Shown here in pieces: positions 23,724 through 36,375 of a DNA stretch of 64,000 bases. The notes beneath the pieces were generated by a model. The model was not told the origin of the DNA, ran no database searches, and saw only the letters and a program-made list of their open reading frames with translations. Location: the NCBI GenBank assembly GCA_973895155.1, contig OZ316891.1:28644001-28708000 (forward strand). Reading direction: 5' to 3'. Numbering within the stretch: the stretch's first letter is position 1; each line of letters begins with the position of its first letter. Origin of the DNA: Marsupella aquatica. Taxonomy: Eukaryota > Marchantiophyta. The position numbers and the translations under genes are program-made.

Positions 23724-23990
23724 CTATTTTGAGCTAGTCCACAGTCGGCTCAATCTGGTCCCTGGCCTCTCGTCTGGCCGTGCCTCTGGTTCCCCCATGT
23801 TGGTTGGGTACTCGTTTCTTCCTACCGACTCCTCTTCTGGTATGTCTTCTTCGACGCCACTTCCAGCTTCGGAGCTACCAGCTCTTTCTGCCCCTCTTAG
23901 TCGCTGTGTATCATGCCACCCGGCGAGCTGCTGCAGACGAGCTCTCTCCCGTTGAATCGCTCTTTCCTCCCTTGGTGTAGGTTCAGTCAT
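23724..23990 (-). pseudogene. Family-A gag N-terminal fragment
   Basis: An 88-codon minus-strand ORF that starts about 70 bp after the LTR, the expected gag position. It is charged (MTEPTPREERAIQRERARL) and has no recognised domain. It ends at a TAG just before the non-coding stretch, so it is disconnected from the capsid part. Confidence 0.6.
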
Positions 23991-24035
23991 TACCTACGCT
24001 ACTTTCCTAACTTCATATCTCACGGCTTAAGAAAT

Positions 24036-24059
24036 GCCCCCTCCATCTAGCGCCAAAAA
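24036..24059 (-). other. Primer-binding site of family A
   Basis: On the minus strand TTTTTGGCGCTAGATGG follows directly after the LTR terminus GCACCACA. A TTTGGCGC motif next to the 5' LTR is typical of plant Ty3/gypsy elements, and family E has one too (33129-33148). It fixes the 3' edge of the giant LTR. Confidence 0.75.
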
Positions 24060-27000
24060 TGTGGTGCGTCCCATGGCTCCCTAAACCCCAGAAAACCCCC
24101 CTTCACAAGCCGATTCCCGCGGGTTTCGCGCTTGGCGAGGCCGTTTCCGCGGCTTAGTGGCATGGGACGCTGCTAACCTCCTTCTACTACTACTATTAAC
24201 ATTTTACACACATATACTGAACAGATCCTTCATCGGGTCATGAGATACATAGCCGGCCTAATCTAGGCCTTCCCTTGTCTTCCCCTTGTCTTGTTAGGTA
24301 TATTTGGATTCCGCCGCCGGAATGATCCCCAATAGGCTTGGTTAAGCCGCTAAGACCTCTCTCAGCTCGACACATCCAACTCTCACTCCCTTGCTTACTT
24401 TTCTTCCTCTATTAGTTGATGTGGGCACTCTTCACACAAGTTAATGCGACACACAAATAGCAAAATGACTCCTTCTGACTGAGTCATACCATGCACTTGC
24501 CATACAAACAGTACATCTCATACACAAGCTCTGCGAACTAAGCCGTGAGGCCAACTCTATTCAGCTCTTAGGCATGAGGAAACATGAATATACACAAGGG
24601 TCACTGTATGACTAACAGAGAGCTTCTCTTACTACTTGATCCCAGCCCGGCTGGTGCAACTAAAAACTTGCTAAAGAAGAGGCCCTGAGCTCCCCGCTGC
24701 CCAGGTACTTATCCTGGTAGTGGATCCGCCTAATTCTTTGCAGCGTAAGCTTAATCTACCTAACTGAATCTACCTATGTACAGCAAGGCAGGAGTACAAG
24801 TGTTCCTCTTACCAGCGGAACCGCAATCCCACTAAGCTAAGTGTCAGGGCCGCCTCCTGGTCCTGATCCTAATCCTAAACTTAGAGATCTGAGCCCGCCC
24901 TGCCCACTCACGCCTCCTCCCTCCACGTCCGCCCTCCTTGAAAGGAGCGGCCCTCCACCACCGTCATGGCAGCGGTGTCTGTTCCTCAGTGGACGCCCCC
25001 AACGCTTCCACCTCAGCCACTGCCGTAGGTTCGTTCTCTGACAGATTACCTGCCCTTGACTGAGTCAACTCTCCATCGGCTTGACTGGGTCCACCCCCGG
25101 CAACGGCATCGGCTTCAACATCAGCCTCGGCTACGGCCTCAGCCACGGCTACGACCTCCCCTGCACACTCAAGTGGCGGATTGGGTACCTCGGCTTTATT
25201 ACCGAGTATCCTGGCCTCGGCTTTGTCATCCCCTTCTTCTAGGGTAGTTGGATCCTCTGTCGTAACCCTGCCTGAGGTCGGTGCTGGGTTTACCTCCTTG
25301 CTCACCACGGCCTGTGGAGCCGTATTACTCCCCGACCCTGAAGGTTTCCGCTTCTTCTTCTTTTCTGGTTCGGCAGCTGGCCCCTTCCCCTTCCCACTTA
25401 CTTCCGGCACTAGTGCAAATGGCACGGCTTGTCCTTCGGCCAGTACCACTCCTGGTAACTTAGTGGCCTCAATTTGAGTTGGCCTTGATGAAGCCAAGCA
25501 CTTAAATACTGCGGCTTGTTTCTTCAGCCGCTCCGTTTGGTTGTCGGCTCGTCATTGTAAGTTCTCTAGGTTCCGCATGCTTTCCTCCAACTCTTCCTGC
25601 ACTTCGTCCAGGTCCTTGCGCGCCTCCTCCAGCTCCTTCTGGGCTTCCTCCAATTCCTGTTTAAACGCAGCTCTCTCCTCCCGGGTCGCTCTTAACTCCT
25701 TGTCGAGCTCTGCAATGATGACAGACTCCATCTGGTTCATCTTGGCGTAAGTCTAATCGAGCATATTGTCCTTCTCACGCAGGTCGGCCTTGAAGCTGGC
25801 CCTCAGGGACGCAAGCTCCTGCTGCAGCGCAATAATCCCTTGATAGGATTTCCCTAACTCGGCCTCCTTCTTCTCAAGGGCTCCGCGGATAACCTCAAGC
25901 TCCCCCTTCAATGCCCTTTCCCTTCTCAGGGTCTCCGCCCTGGCCCGGTTGTTGGCTGTTATGTGGGCCTCCTCTGCATCCCTCAGCTCTCGCTTCCACT
26001 TCTCCCGCTCCTTGATCGCATCGGCCACCTCTTCTTGGGTTCGAGTCAATTTATTCTCGATAATCCGATTATCAGACTGTGCGGTATCCAATTGGCCCTG
26101 CATGATATTTAGCTCATGCCGCTTAATCCGTAGCTCATCTTGGGCTTTCTTGGCCGCCCCTAGGTCTTTGATTTTGGCTTCCCTTGCCCTGAGCCGACGG
26201 ATCACCTCGTCCTTCTTGCTTCTTTCCAAAGCCACCGCTTCTTCTAATTGGCGCTTCTCCAACATCTCCCTCTGAAAAAAGGGTCCTTGCTCCAACTCCT
26301 CCCCAAAGATGCTGAGCGCCAGCTCTCCACACATTTCCCCGTATTCCATGGCTCTATTCTTAGCATAGGTGGAGGAAGTAGAAGTCATCGGCATCATCCA
26401 CCGCGGCCTCTGCTCCCAAGCCGTCTTGCGGATCTCTTCTATTGTGGCTGGAGGGATGCTTCGTTTTTCTGCAAGCCGCCTGATGTCCTCTGGCCATTCT
26501 CCTCCTGGTAAATCCTTTTCCCTAGCCAAGGCTGCCTCCTCTTCCTCCCTGATTCGCTCCTGAAATTCCTGCGCCGTTTGTTTTATGCCGTCAAAGCTCG
26601 GGGGAGCGACATCTGGTGGGGGAGACTCGGGGCTACTCTGCTGGCCTGGGTCTCCTCGAACTACTCTTGGGAGCGTGGGGATGAACCGGCCACAGGTCCT
26701 TACTCCTGGAACATGATGATCCGACCCGTAGCCGGAGTCATCATTGCTGTAGTCCTCTACCGCCTCCTCCTCGGCTTGGACTACCGGCTTCTCCCGCTGT
26801 TCTCCTGGTTTTGTCGTGAACACGGCTTCACCTCTCACCGGTCTTGGTTCCTCCTCCGGCCCGTGTTGATCTCTTGTTCTCCTTGTCGTGGCCGGGAGCT
26901 ACGGCCTGCTTTTCCTCGGCTTCGGGACTTGAGACTCCTACATACATCCGGACTCCCGGCTCGTGTTCCGGCCTCCCTCTCTCCTTGACCCTAGTAAAGG

Positions 27001-28790
27001 GGTTTTCCCTTGTAAGCCGGCTTAGGCCCACCTCTGGAGCAGTGTCCTGTATTGGTGCCGTTGCCGTTGCCGTTCTCTTTTCCTTCTCCAGCAATTTCAG
27101 CAGATTCTGCATGCCTGGTTGCTGCATCGGCAAGTCCTCCGTCCTTGGCCTAAACACCTGCTCGATTGTAGGACTGTCGGGCGGGTTGGGTTTCTCCGTT
27201 GCCGGCCTTTTCTCCGGGACCTCCTCCGGTGCTCTTGCCGATAGGGGAAGTAATGGGGCAAAGATTTGACTTCTGACATACCGGCACAACAGCGGCATGT
27301 GATAGCCAAGCCGGGACACGCTTCCCACGCCGATCACCTGCTATTCCTCCTTCAAGATCTTCTTCAGTTGGTTGAGGAGGTACCCGTTGTAATCCCGGCT
27401 TGGGTCTGGCCTTTCTGCCAGGTAGACCTGAGCCTTGCCGATCTCTGCCCTCGGCAAGTTACAGTGCATGGTCACCCACAAGAAATCGATCATCTCTCCG
27501 ATGTGCGGGTTGGTGCAGGTGTTCTGGAAGAAGCCATTCTTTGTTGATAGTCCTGGGAACAACCAAAACTCCTTGTCAGGTAAGGTCTTCCTGGTATCAA
27601 CCTTGGTCTTATTACCCATCGGCAAGCCAAACACTTCAGCAATCACCCGGGGAGTGAGATAGAAATCCTTCCCATACACCCTTGTGGAATTGGTCTCGGA
27701 CTCCCATGATCCCACGAATTCTAACAAGTCTGAGTCCGGCACCTCCGGCTTCAGCCATGGTAATCTTACGAAGGCTTCCAAGCCGGATGCGGCCATGAAG
27801 CCTTGGTACTTCTTGGTCTGCATAGCTGTAAAGCATGCATCCTCCTCCCGTGCAAAGTGTAATTGCACTTCCTCCGGTAGGGTCGCCGCCCAGCCTTTCC
27901 AGGTGTCATCGTTTGTTGGAATGGCATTGATGGGGTCGACCTCCTCCTCCTCGGCTTCTCTCTGCCTCTTGCTCTGCTATTCTGCTGGCTTCTTTGGTGC
28001 CGCCGACCTCGTTCTTTTTGCCGGGGTGGCCTCTTCGTTGTTGTTCCCCTTCCTCTTCATCTCGGCTCCCGTGGATGTCTCTCCTAGCACGGTTGCCTTT
28101 GTCCACCCCTCCGTGCTACCCTTCAACTCCCACTGTATGTCGTTGCAGCGTTTGATGGCTTCTCGGATGCCGATGACTCTATCTTCGCAAAATAGCAGGT
28201 CGTCTAGCTCGTTGCCAGTAGGCGTCCACAGGAATTCAACCTTGATGAGTTCTCCTCCTAAGAAAGCAGCTTTCTGCAGCTCCCACAATCGGGTGAGCTC
28301 CTGTCGTTCTTGAGCTGCTCTCTCCGATTCTTCGTCCTCGTAAGTCCCAATGTACTCAGTTGCCCGTTCGAACAGGCATCCCCAAAAATGTGCCGCTTGA
28401 TTGACGTTGCTCATACCCTTCTCGAGTTGATAGTCGGTATCTGTTCCCACCCTGAGCGCTTGCCTAAGCAGTTGACAGTAGTTGGCCGCCCGTAGTCGCC
28501 TGCCCAGTTCGTGCTTGCAAATGAGCCACTATTCCTCGCGAGCGGTCCTTAGCCCTCTCCTCCTCTGGTTCTCCCTCCCGTTGGTTACCCCTAGCCGCCG
28601 GCACTTAGCGTGCCCTAACCCTAATCGTGTTCTCTCCCCTGGCGTCCTTACTTCCGGCCTCGGCTTGGGGTCCATAGTCACCCTTAATTGTTTATATTTT
28701 CCTTATTTATGTAACTATACTAAGGTGTTTCTAGGGTACACTTCCCTTTTCCCCTTAAACTAGCCCAGTGATTCCTGGCTAGGCATCACA
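24060..28790 (-). mobile_element. Family-A 5' LTR (4731 bp)
   Basis: Read on the minus strand it starts TGTGATGCCTAGCC at 28790 and ends GCACCACA at 24060. The termini form a short inverted repeat (TGTGRTGC). One edge meets a primer-binding site and the other meets the protease gene of family E. The same start and end define two solo LTRs elsewhere (A2 4662 bp without insertions, A3 4659 bp). The ~4.7 kb length is exceptional and is due to a long ORF inside. Confidence 0.9.
24964..28675 (-). pseudogene. Decayed LTR-resident ORF, copy in the family-A 5' LTR
   Basis: The start ATG at 28675 lies 115 bp from the LTR edge, exactly as in A2 and A3. Pieces at 27977-28450, 27341-27868, 26828-27337, 25753-26838, 25552-25740 and 24964-25497 together follow the A2 protein from its MSNVNQAAHF region to the KKKKRKPSG tail, but in several frames and with stops. 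The most conserved block, FVGSWE....YGKDFYLTP.VIAEVFGLP, is at about 27600-27720. See the A2 parts for the protein description. Confidence 0.8.
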
Positions 28791-29480
28791 ACGCCCCAAC
28801 ATAATTGGGAATGTTGATGGAGTGGAAGGTCTCAGAATCATATAATCCAAAGGAAATTCCTTTCCCCCAATGACTGTTGGTATCTTCTCCAATATCCCTA
28901 TTGGGGTTACTCTTGTCTGATCTGCCATCCTCAAAATGCGAGGGGTGGGTTTGAAGGACATATATCCTAGATCAAATGCTGTCTGTTCTGTCATGATGTT
29001 GACACTGGATCCTCCATCCACCGATACTCGATTTAAAATACATCCATCAATTTGAATCTCAATTTCTGGTGGTCCATGATCTACACATTCAATCTTCCAT
29101 AATCCATCAATCTCCACCTCAGGCAATTTGTAAGGTCTCTTCCGAGAAGCCACGAGGGTTCTCATTTGCTTCCGGAATTGTGCATTGGTTTGTAATAATT
29201 CTCCAATAGTGATGTTGGCTTTGAGGTTACTTACATCATCCACAATATCATAACCTCCCTGTCTTCCGTCAATCTTTAATTTCATAGGATTCATTTTGAA
29301 TGTTACCTTCTTCTCAGGCTCTTTCGCATTCAAATTCTCAGGCTCTGTCCCCTTATTTCGCCCCTTATTCATTTCGCTTGCAATGATCTCTTTCACTTCC
29401 TTGGATATATCAGGCAAGAAATATTTTGGGTCATTCCGGTCAAACAGGCTCGTCTCATCCACCTTAGTTTCTCTTTTGGT
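28791..29480 (-). pseudogene. Family-E gypsy protease, cut by the family-A insertion
   Basis: Minus strand. The retropepsin region has the active site VDGGSSVNIM and runs to the FPIMLGR motif, where the family-A LTR begins and adds an artificial C-D-A-stop from its first bases. RT and integrase of family E must lie left of the window. A TAG at 29481-29483 separates it from the upstream gag frame (CAG to TAG fits). Confidence 0.85.
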
Positions 29481-29483
29481 TTC

Positions 29484-31902
29484 CTAGGTCCTGTCTGGCT
29501 CCTTCCTCTGTTTCTTCTTTTCCGAGTGAGTGGTCATTTCCTCTTTCCAAGACTGAGACCGAGTTGCCGCAAACACATTCAAAATCCTGTCACGATTTCT
29601 AACCTGGGTATTGGGTTGATCATGTTCTTCCTTCTTAATCAAATTTTTGTGGTAAGTGTCAAAAGTAACTCCAGACAAGGCACCCAACTGAATAACTGGA
29701 TGTTTTTCCTCTGCCACACACCTTACATCCTCATGTACCTCCGTTCTCACCAATCTACATTGGTCAATCTCCTCCTCCTCATAAAAAACCATTCGTACTG
29801 CTGGTTCCGGTTGGGGGGTCTCTTTAACCGGGTCCTTCACATATCTAACAAGCATCTTGGGCCTCTTTGGCTCGGGGCACTCTACAGGTAGATGGCCTCC
29901 CTTCCCACAATTTCTGCATAAGGGTTCATAACCTAAATCCCTCTTAGGCCACAGACAAGATGGAGAAAAGTGGTCTTTGGCACCACAATTCCAACAAACA
30001 CCTCTGGTCAACTGGGTAACCTCCAGGAGGAGCCATAGGCGGTTTATATGTTGGTCTATTAGTGCTGGGGTGCGAGACTGGAGTTGTCGGTGGAAAATAT
30101 TGGACTGGCCCTGCACCACTAGTCCCTGGTCCGGATTGCACCTGATAAATATTATCAGGGTAATACATAGGGTATGCAGGGTCTTCTCCTTCCTCATATT
30201 CCCCATTGGTTACATAACTTACTGACTTCAGAAAAGGACACTCTTGTGGATAATGACCCATCTTCCGACATACTGTGCACCACACATTTGATCTCTGGGG
30301 GGTGGGTTGTCGTCTAGGCGGTCTGGCTGAAGCAACATGCACAAAAAGGTTCTTCATTTCCTTGGTGAGACTCGCTATTTGATCTGCCACTTTCCCATCT
30401 TTCTTTTTAACAATAACAACTTTCTTTTTCTTCGTCCTATTTTTACTCTTTTCGTCGTCCGTTGAGGATTCTGAATCACTTGAGGAGGTAGAGGAAGATG
30501 AGGTACTGCTCTTAGTTGTGGTAGAACTCCCAGAAGAAGATGAAGACGAGAAGTCACGGTCTTTCTTAGCTTTCCTCTTATTTTTCTTCTTTTTCTTCTT
30601 ACTGTCCTTCCTTAATTCTTTTAACAAATTCTTCCTTTGAGAAAGCTCGGAGTCAATATATGCTTGGGCAACTTCATAGGCCTCCTCTAGTGTTGTAGGA
30701 TTATGTTGTCTAACAAATGCATTTAACTTTGTATAAAGTCCCTGGATGAACCATTCTTTGGTCATGTTGGCTGGTGGTGCGGGTGCAACTTTCTTAGCCA
30801 ACTTGGTGACTTTCTGTAGATATGTTCGTAAAGATTCACCTCTTTTCATTGTTACAAAGCTGAGTCGAGTGAACGAGCTTGATGTAGCTCCCTCCTCACG
30901 GAAAACCTTAAGAAATTCTGTCTTAACGTTTGGCCAATTGGCCTTGTCCGCAAGTCCAGAGTGCCAAGTTCTTGCCTCTCCTTTCATCAAACCTCCAAAT
31001 ATTTTGGCTTTAAGATCCGGTGCATCATCCCCATTGGAGGTTGCCACTGCTTCAAAGTCATCCATCCAAGTTTCTGCATCCTCCTTCCTGCCACGAAAAT
31101 TCTGGTACCATACTCTCGAACGACTAGCCATACTTGCTGTTTGAATCTTATTAAAAGTAGGTGGGGTAATGGGCGGAACAGGTATTATTGTAGGTGATGT
31201 TGACAAGGAATTATTGGGCACCACAAGTTTTTGATTGGGTGAGTTATCTGATTCGGAAGTGTTCTGACTGCTGGACTCCCCTCCTGTATCAGTCGTGGTA
31301 TTCCTGTATACCTCTCCTTGCCGGTCAAAACCCTCTTCCCTTAATTGTTCTGGCGAGTCAAAGAATTCCTCAGGTGTAGTGTGAGCCAGGGTGGTTTCCA
31401 AAGTTGGCTCCCATGGGCTAACTTTAGAGGGCTGAGGTGACAATACGTGATCTTCACTCAATACTTCTGGCTCTCGGCCTTCATTTGGGCTTTGTTCTGA
31501 AATTTCTGATTCCCTTGTTTCAGCAACAACCGAAATTATTTCATGTTCCACAACCTTTTTCACATTAGAAATACCATAAGCTGTAAACCCAGGTGACCCT
31601 GTGGTTATGTCTCCGTCTAGGCTAGTGGATCTCCTTAATGTGTTACCTCACGGCTTTCGTGCTTTTCTAGGAATTATCTCCTTAGGTCCCGAGCGCAAGT
31701 TAACAAACAATGGTCTGCTAGCAGACGACTTTTCCAATGTGCCACTTCCCTCCTGTTGCTGTAAGATTGACACCCGATTTGTGACGTTCCCAGGAGCTGG
31801 AAATTCTGGTGAGTGGAATTCGTTAATCAATTCTGGAGACTCTAATGGTTTGTCAGGAAATCCTTCCCTCTTCTTCCAAATGTGTTTATTCTTATCAGTC
31901 AT
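29484..31902 (-). pseudogene. Family-E gag
   Basis: Minus strand. An N-terminal segment (31648-31902) ends at a TGA that would read CGA, then continues in the same frame (29944-31563) through an acidic region. The capsid part follows (WYQNFRGRKEDAETWMDDF, then GLMKGEARTWHSGL), then a Lys/Ser-rich stretch (30420-30640) and CTVCRKMGHYPQEC. Near 30010-30060 the frame shifts, and the rest reads CWNCGAKDHFSPSC and CRNCGKGGHLPVEC up to 29484. The shift lies between the knuckles, an odd place for programmed frameshifting, so mutation is more likely. Confidence 0.86.
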
Positions 31903-33128
31903 TCCTCATGATGGTTCCAAAGATTAGATTGGGAAATGGTATTCCTTGATCATGTAACTCGTTGTCCCTTCAGAACCCCTACAGGTACGTCCTTTGAGGG
32001 CCTTAGTGCCTTTAAAAGTCACAACGATTCCCCTGATACGACACGGGTAGATGCAACGGGTTCCATCGTTTTGTTAGGAATTGGCCGGTTCAGACGGGTG
32101 TCCTTCTTTATTTCCGGTTCAGCCGGTTGGTTATGTATCCCTCCTGAATCCGGTTCAACCGGATTTTTACCGGCCTCGACCTCTATTCCTTCTTAGTGAA
32201 GCCCTGCTTAATTCTGGGATGGATATTACCATGTAATGTTCCCCTGTAATTCTTCCATTAAGTCTTAGGACCACCAAATGAAGATCAGCACCTTCCCACC
32301 ATGTAATGGAAATTATGTGTATTCCTTGTCTCCCTCGTCTAATTAGAGTCCTGGTCTGGTTTGAAGCATTCCGCCCTGTTTTAAGATTGAGGCTCTTCCA
32401 GAGTTACAACTGCTCTTAATGGTGTGTGTTTGGGTTTCCCTTGATAGGATTTGAGCACGTTCTCTTTTCCCAGGTCTATGTTGTCTCACCATTGGTGAAG
32501 CTTCCTGAATCCTTCAAATTGACTGGCTCTAATTTCATGCTCCGTCCTTCCTTGATCCTTCTCCTTGTACATGATTGACCATTCTAATTAATCTCCTATG
32601 TATTCTCCTTTCCGAGCCTTCTTCCAACAATGTCCAATCTTCCAAATTTGTAATAAGAGTCGGCAGAATTGCCCTTGGTGCATTAACCATGGAGAATGGT
32701 ATCGTCCCAAATGCAAAAGCTTGTCCAAAGTTGAGTGTTTGAGGGGGAGTAGTACCATCAATACTTCCTTGATTAAATGCCGATTGGAATGAGTTAAGAG
32801 GATCCATAATCAACAAACCTTCAATCTCACTGATGTTGAAATGTTAATCCCCACTCCTATAATCTTCCTCTCCAGCAAATGCCTTATGCATCCCTGAAGG
32901 GGGTTGAGAGATCATGGAGGGTTGGGCATAACACCCCTTCATATCTCAAGAAGGTCATTCTTTTGGCACCTTTTGCCTTTCTTCCTAGAATCAGAGAAGA
33001 CTTGGGTTAGGTGATGATTTCCTCACAAGAGTTTCTTGCAAGAATTCCTCTCCCACGTCAAGGTCCATTCTTCTCCTTCTGGCATTAACGTCCATTTCTT
33101 CTCTAAATCTTTCGGGTCTCAGGTCACT
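31903..33128 (-). other. Family-E leader between primer-binding site and gag
   Basis: About 1.2 kb with no recognised domain. A 93-codon minus-strand ORF (32535-32816, starting MLIMDPLNSFQSAF) is the only candidate. It resembles no family I can name and may be a remnant of a longer gag N-terminus. Confidence 0.4.
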
Positions 33129-33148
33129 CCCCGGCAGCGGCGCCAAAC
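33129..33148 (-). other. Primer-binding site of family E
   Basis: On the minus strand GTTTGGCGCCGCTGCCGGGG directly follows the LTR end CTCTACA. This is a classic plant Ty3/gypsy primer-binding sequence and fixes the LTR border. Confidence 0.85.
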
Positions 33149-36100
33149 TGTAGAGTAGGGTTTAGAGTAAGAATAACTATTCTTCTCTTTAATAGCCTAG
33201 ATTCATTCCCGTTAAGAGCTATTGAGACCTAAAAGATTGTAATATGATACTTTGAGTACTTTTGAGTAACATACTCAGGTTACAAGCCTTTTTAACATGC
33301 TCAGGTTTATGGAAGGAATTTTATGATACTTCCATGAAAGGTATGACGTTTGTATCGTCCATAGTGCAATCAAAAGGGGTAAAAAGTGTTAAATAAAACC
33401 AAAAGCCAGCGGCGTGAAAACTGATAGAAGGCGAGTTATAGATGGAAATACACCTTATCACTACATAGTAACTCATGACCAGCGGTAGTACATTAAGAAT
33501 CATCGGTGTAAAAACTCATATAAAACTGACGCCTACATATCCTCTTCAAACCAGCCATCTTTAGAAAATTATAAAAGATTAGCATAAGGTAGCCCGTATT
33601 GATTTTCTGACCTATGTCAAAGCAAGGTGGTACTAATCACTCCAAACCAACTTATTCTTTTATTCAATCCATCAGATTGTTCTTTTGGATCTATGCAATT
33701 TGTGGAATTCTAGTGGTGAATTTGTATCAGCTCCTTATTGAATACAAGAGCTCTATAGTCAACACGAATCAATAGGCTTTTGCATGATCTCAAGCATGCG
33801 TTTCCAGTCAGCCTACGGGTCAACCAAGCATTACTAGTCACATCAAACAGCTTTTTCTAGTAAGGGATAATCACACACTAAGATTGAATCACAAACCATA
33901 GATTACCAAAAATTACTAAAATAGACTTCTCATTGATTAATTACTTCAAAGAGAAGGAGACTTAAAGTTGAAAGCTAATTTCATGAAAGTCATATTAAGT
34001 CTGAGGTTCAAGGAAGAATCTCTCCCTTATATATAAGAGAGATCCGCTTGAAAAACTACATGAAAAGACATGCCTTTTCATTATGTAAAAACTAATAAGG
34101 TTAACTAGATAAAACTAACTATACTAGGTGAAAGGGGAGAGCATATCACTTCCTTCCTTTCCTACAAAACATGGAAAATGGTCGGAACAAAGGCGAAAAT
34201 AAAATTTCCGGTTCAACCTCCTTTTGAAAATCAGAAGCCGGTTGAACCTGTTTTTACAGAATCCGGTTCATCCGTCTTGGTGTTTAACTATGGCTTCAGG
34301 AATTTCTGGCTCTTCAGGAATCTTTGGAGTGATATTGGGAGTAGGTGCTTGACTTTGGAGGGGTTCTATAACATAGGTTACTCCTGTGGAGGTAGTAACA
34401 ATGTTGCCAGGGGCAACCGGGTTGGTAGGATACTTGCTCATGAGGGAAGTCCAATCGAAAGGTCCGGGAGTGGTGGTAGGAATGGTCCCTGAGGAAGAGG
34501 TGAAATCAGGAGCAGTAGTATCAAGAGTGGTAGGTTCTCCTGATAGAGGGGATGGAGAATACTGAACTGGTGTCTCCCCATCATCCTTAGCCCAGATCTG
34601 GTGTAACTCATTCATTTGGCCCAAAATCTCCTTCATTGCATTCAGGCAGTCCTCAAGTTTATCTCCATGGTCTTGAGAGATACGAATGACAGTAGCAAGG
34701 CAAGTAGGATTGGGTACTTTTACAAAGTACTCTCGAAAGAGTTCTGTCTGGACCAAATCTCTACCTCTGGTGTTCAGGAAAGGGTCCAAACGATCCACTA
34801 AATCTTCCAGACTCTCAATGGCTTCTTCCTCCTTCTTACTCCTCTGTCTTCTCTCCTTCAGCTGGTTTTCACAATCTGATTCTCTAACAAACTTCTCCTT
34901 GAGGTCCTTTTCCATTCTCTCCACCTTCTCCTTGTTGCCAGCAGTCTGTATTACATGCTCAAAGTTTGCTACTAATTCTGAGACTGGAACACCTGCTACT
35001 CGAGCCATCTTGGCCAGGTTCTGTTCCATGATACCCATCTTCACTTGTATTGCCTCCATCTCTCGCTGGATGACTGAGAAATGATTCTGAGAGGATTCTG
35101 AGAGCGAACCGGAAGTAGGAATACAGGTGCTGGCCGGTTGAACCGGATTCCCTCCTAAAGTTAACTTACGGTGCTTGGGAGGTTCAACAACTTGTACCTC
35201 TGCTTCCTCTTCGTCCTCTTCTGTGTCCTCTACCTTAACAATCTCTGGATCTGGGACTCCATAAAGGACATAACTGTTCTTTGTCCCCAAAAGATTCTTC
35301 TCCTGTTTGAACAGGACTCCTGCTTGGGCATACAAATGAATCACGTAGGAAGACAAGGGGGTGGCCGATTTCCCATTGAGATTAGTTGCCAGCTTTTGTA
35401 TCACATTATACAGGATGGTAGCCCAAGAAATAGTCTTCCCCTTGTAGAGGGCAGCAATGATAGTGCTCCCTACTCTCTGGATGACTCATTTTGGTTTCTC
35501 TGGGTATAACTGGGGAACCAGGAAAGCCAATACCCTTCTCAAGTCTCCATCTATGCACTGATTAACACTCCATCCTTCTTTCTCGTCCATCTTTCCTACA
35601 AAGTAATCTATGGTGAGGTTCTCTCCTCGGGGAAGTAGACTAGAGCCATCTGTACGCACTTGGTAAGCTTTGCCAATAGCCTCTTTGGTCCAAAGCTTAG
35701 GTTGGGCTCTGATGGTATTAGAAAACTCACTTGGGGCTTCTCCAGTGAGTATCTCTCGGATAACATCTTCACTCTGCCATGCCCAGGTCATCAGAAGTAG
35801 GTTGTGGCATCCCATCCTCTCTAGATCAATCCGCAACCTCTCCTTCTCTTCTGGTCCGGTTGGTAGTACAGGTCTTAGAGGCTTCAAAGCAATAGGTAAA
35901 TCCTTCCTCTTAGACCGTCGAACCTCGCTCTTGACAGGGGTAGTGTCCGCCTTCGCCTTCTCAGCAGATTGGGGTCTCTGGTTCCTCATGGTGGCTCAAC
36001 CGGTTCTCGTTAAGGTGAAATCCGGTTCAGAGCGGAAGCCGGTTCAACCTGTTTTGGTCTCAGATTCGGCTACAGGCTGATCCAAGACTTATGGTTTAGT

Positions 36101-36366
36101 GGTTAAGCCGCTCCTTGCATTGAGATCCTCCGGTGGAATGGACCGGACTTAGATCATTAGGGAAACCGGTTCCACGGGTTGGGGAGGTTAAAACGGCTTT
36201 CTTCTGTCGAACCGGCCATCTCAACCAAGCAACTTTTCCGGTTAGCACCTTAAAGTGCTCATAGGAGGCTAACAGGTCTAAAAGGTCATAAGAGTTAGTA
36301 TTTCCAAGGGTTAAAATTTTAAAATTCCCCTTATTTCTTCTTTTACCAAATAAACATCATCTCACA
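33149..36366 (-). mobile_element. Family-E 5' LTR (3218 bp) carrying an ORF
   Basis: On the minus strand it runs from TGTGAGATGATG (36366) to CTCTACA (33149), between element F and the primer-binding site. It contains a sense ORF (34268-35989). The non-coding remainder is 33149-34267 (1.1 kb, AT-rich) and 35990-36366. CCGGTT/AACCGG words recur in and around it. Confidence 0.85.
34268..35989 (-). pseudogene. LTR-resident ORF of family E (574 codons, one stop)
   Basis: One minus-strand frame from 35989 to 34268, broken by a single TGA at about 35484-35486 that would be CGA before a C-to-T change. The N-terminal part is basic (VRRSKRKDLP). It continues as a globular region with GDLRRVLAFLVPQLYPEKP, ALYKGKTISWATILYNVIQ and SSYVIHLYAQAGVLF; this spacing resembles the Pfam 'putative plant transposon protein' domain (inference). 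A long coiled coil follows (about 35060-34600), then a Pro/Ser/Thr-rich tail. It has the same plan as the family-A LTR protein. It lies in the LTR, not in gag-pol, and no function is known. Confidence 0.75.
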
Positions 36367-36375
36367 GTTGGACCT

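Larger units (their letters stand above)
8872..28790 (-). mobile_element. Family-A Ty3/gypsy retrotransposon with giant LTRs
   Basis: On the minus strand the order is 5' LTR (28790-24060), primer-binding site, gag, protease, RT, RNase H, integrase, polypurine tract, 3' LTR (partial). RT before integrase is the Ty3/gypsy order. The outer edge at 28790 is followed by ACGCC, the expected TSD; its partner lies left of the window. The element interrupts the protease region of family-E gypsy. A copia element (9588-15134) splits its integrase, and the A' insertion splits its 3' LTR. Several stops and frameshifts make it non-functional. Confidence 0.9.
28791..36366 (-). mobile_element. Family-E Ty3/gypsy retrotransposon, 5' part
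   Basis: Minus strand: 5' LTR (36366-33149), primer-binding site, long leader, gag with two zinc knuckles, protease. It is truncated in this window by the family-A insertion at 28790. The outer LTR edge at 36366 abuts the gag gene of element F; the 5 bases GTTGG (36367-36371) would be its TSD, with the partner outside the window. Confidence 0.85.

Noticed and set aside
29944-30206. Programmed frameshift in family-E gag
   Set aside because: The frame change lies between zinc knuckles and not at a gag-pol border, and the element has other mutations; simple decay is more likely.
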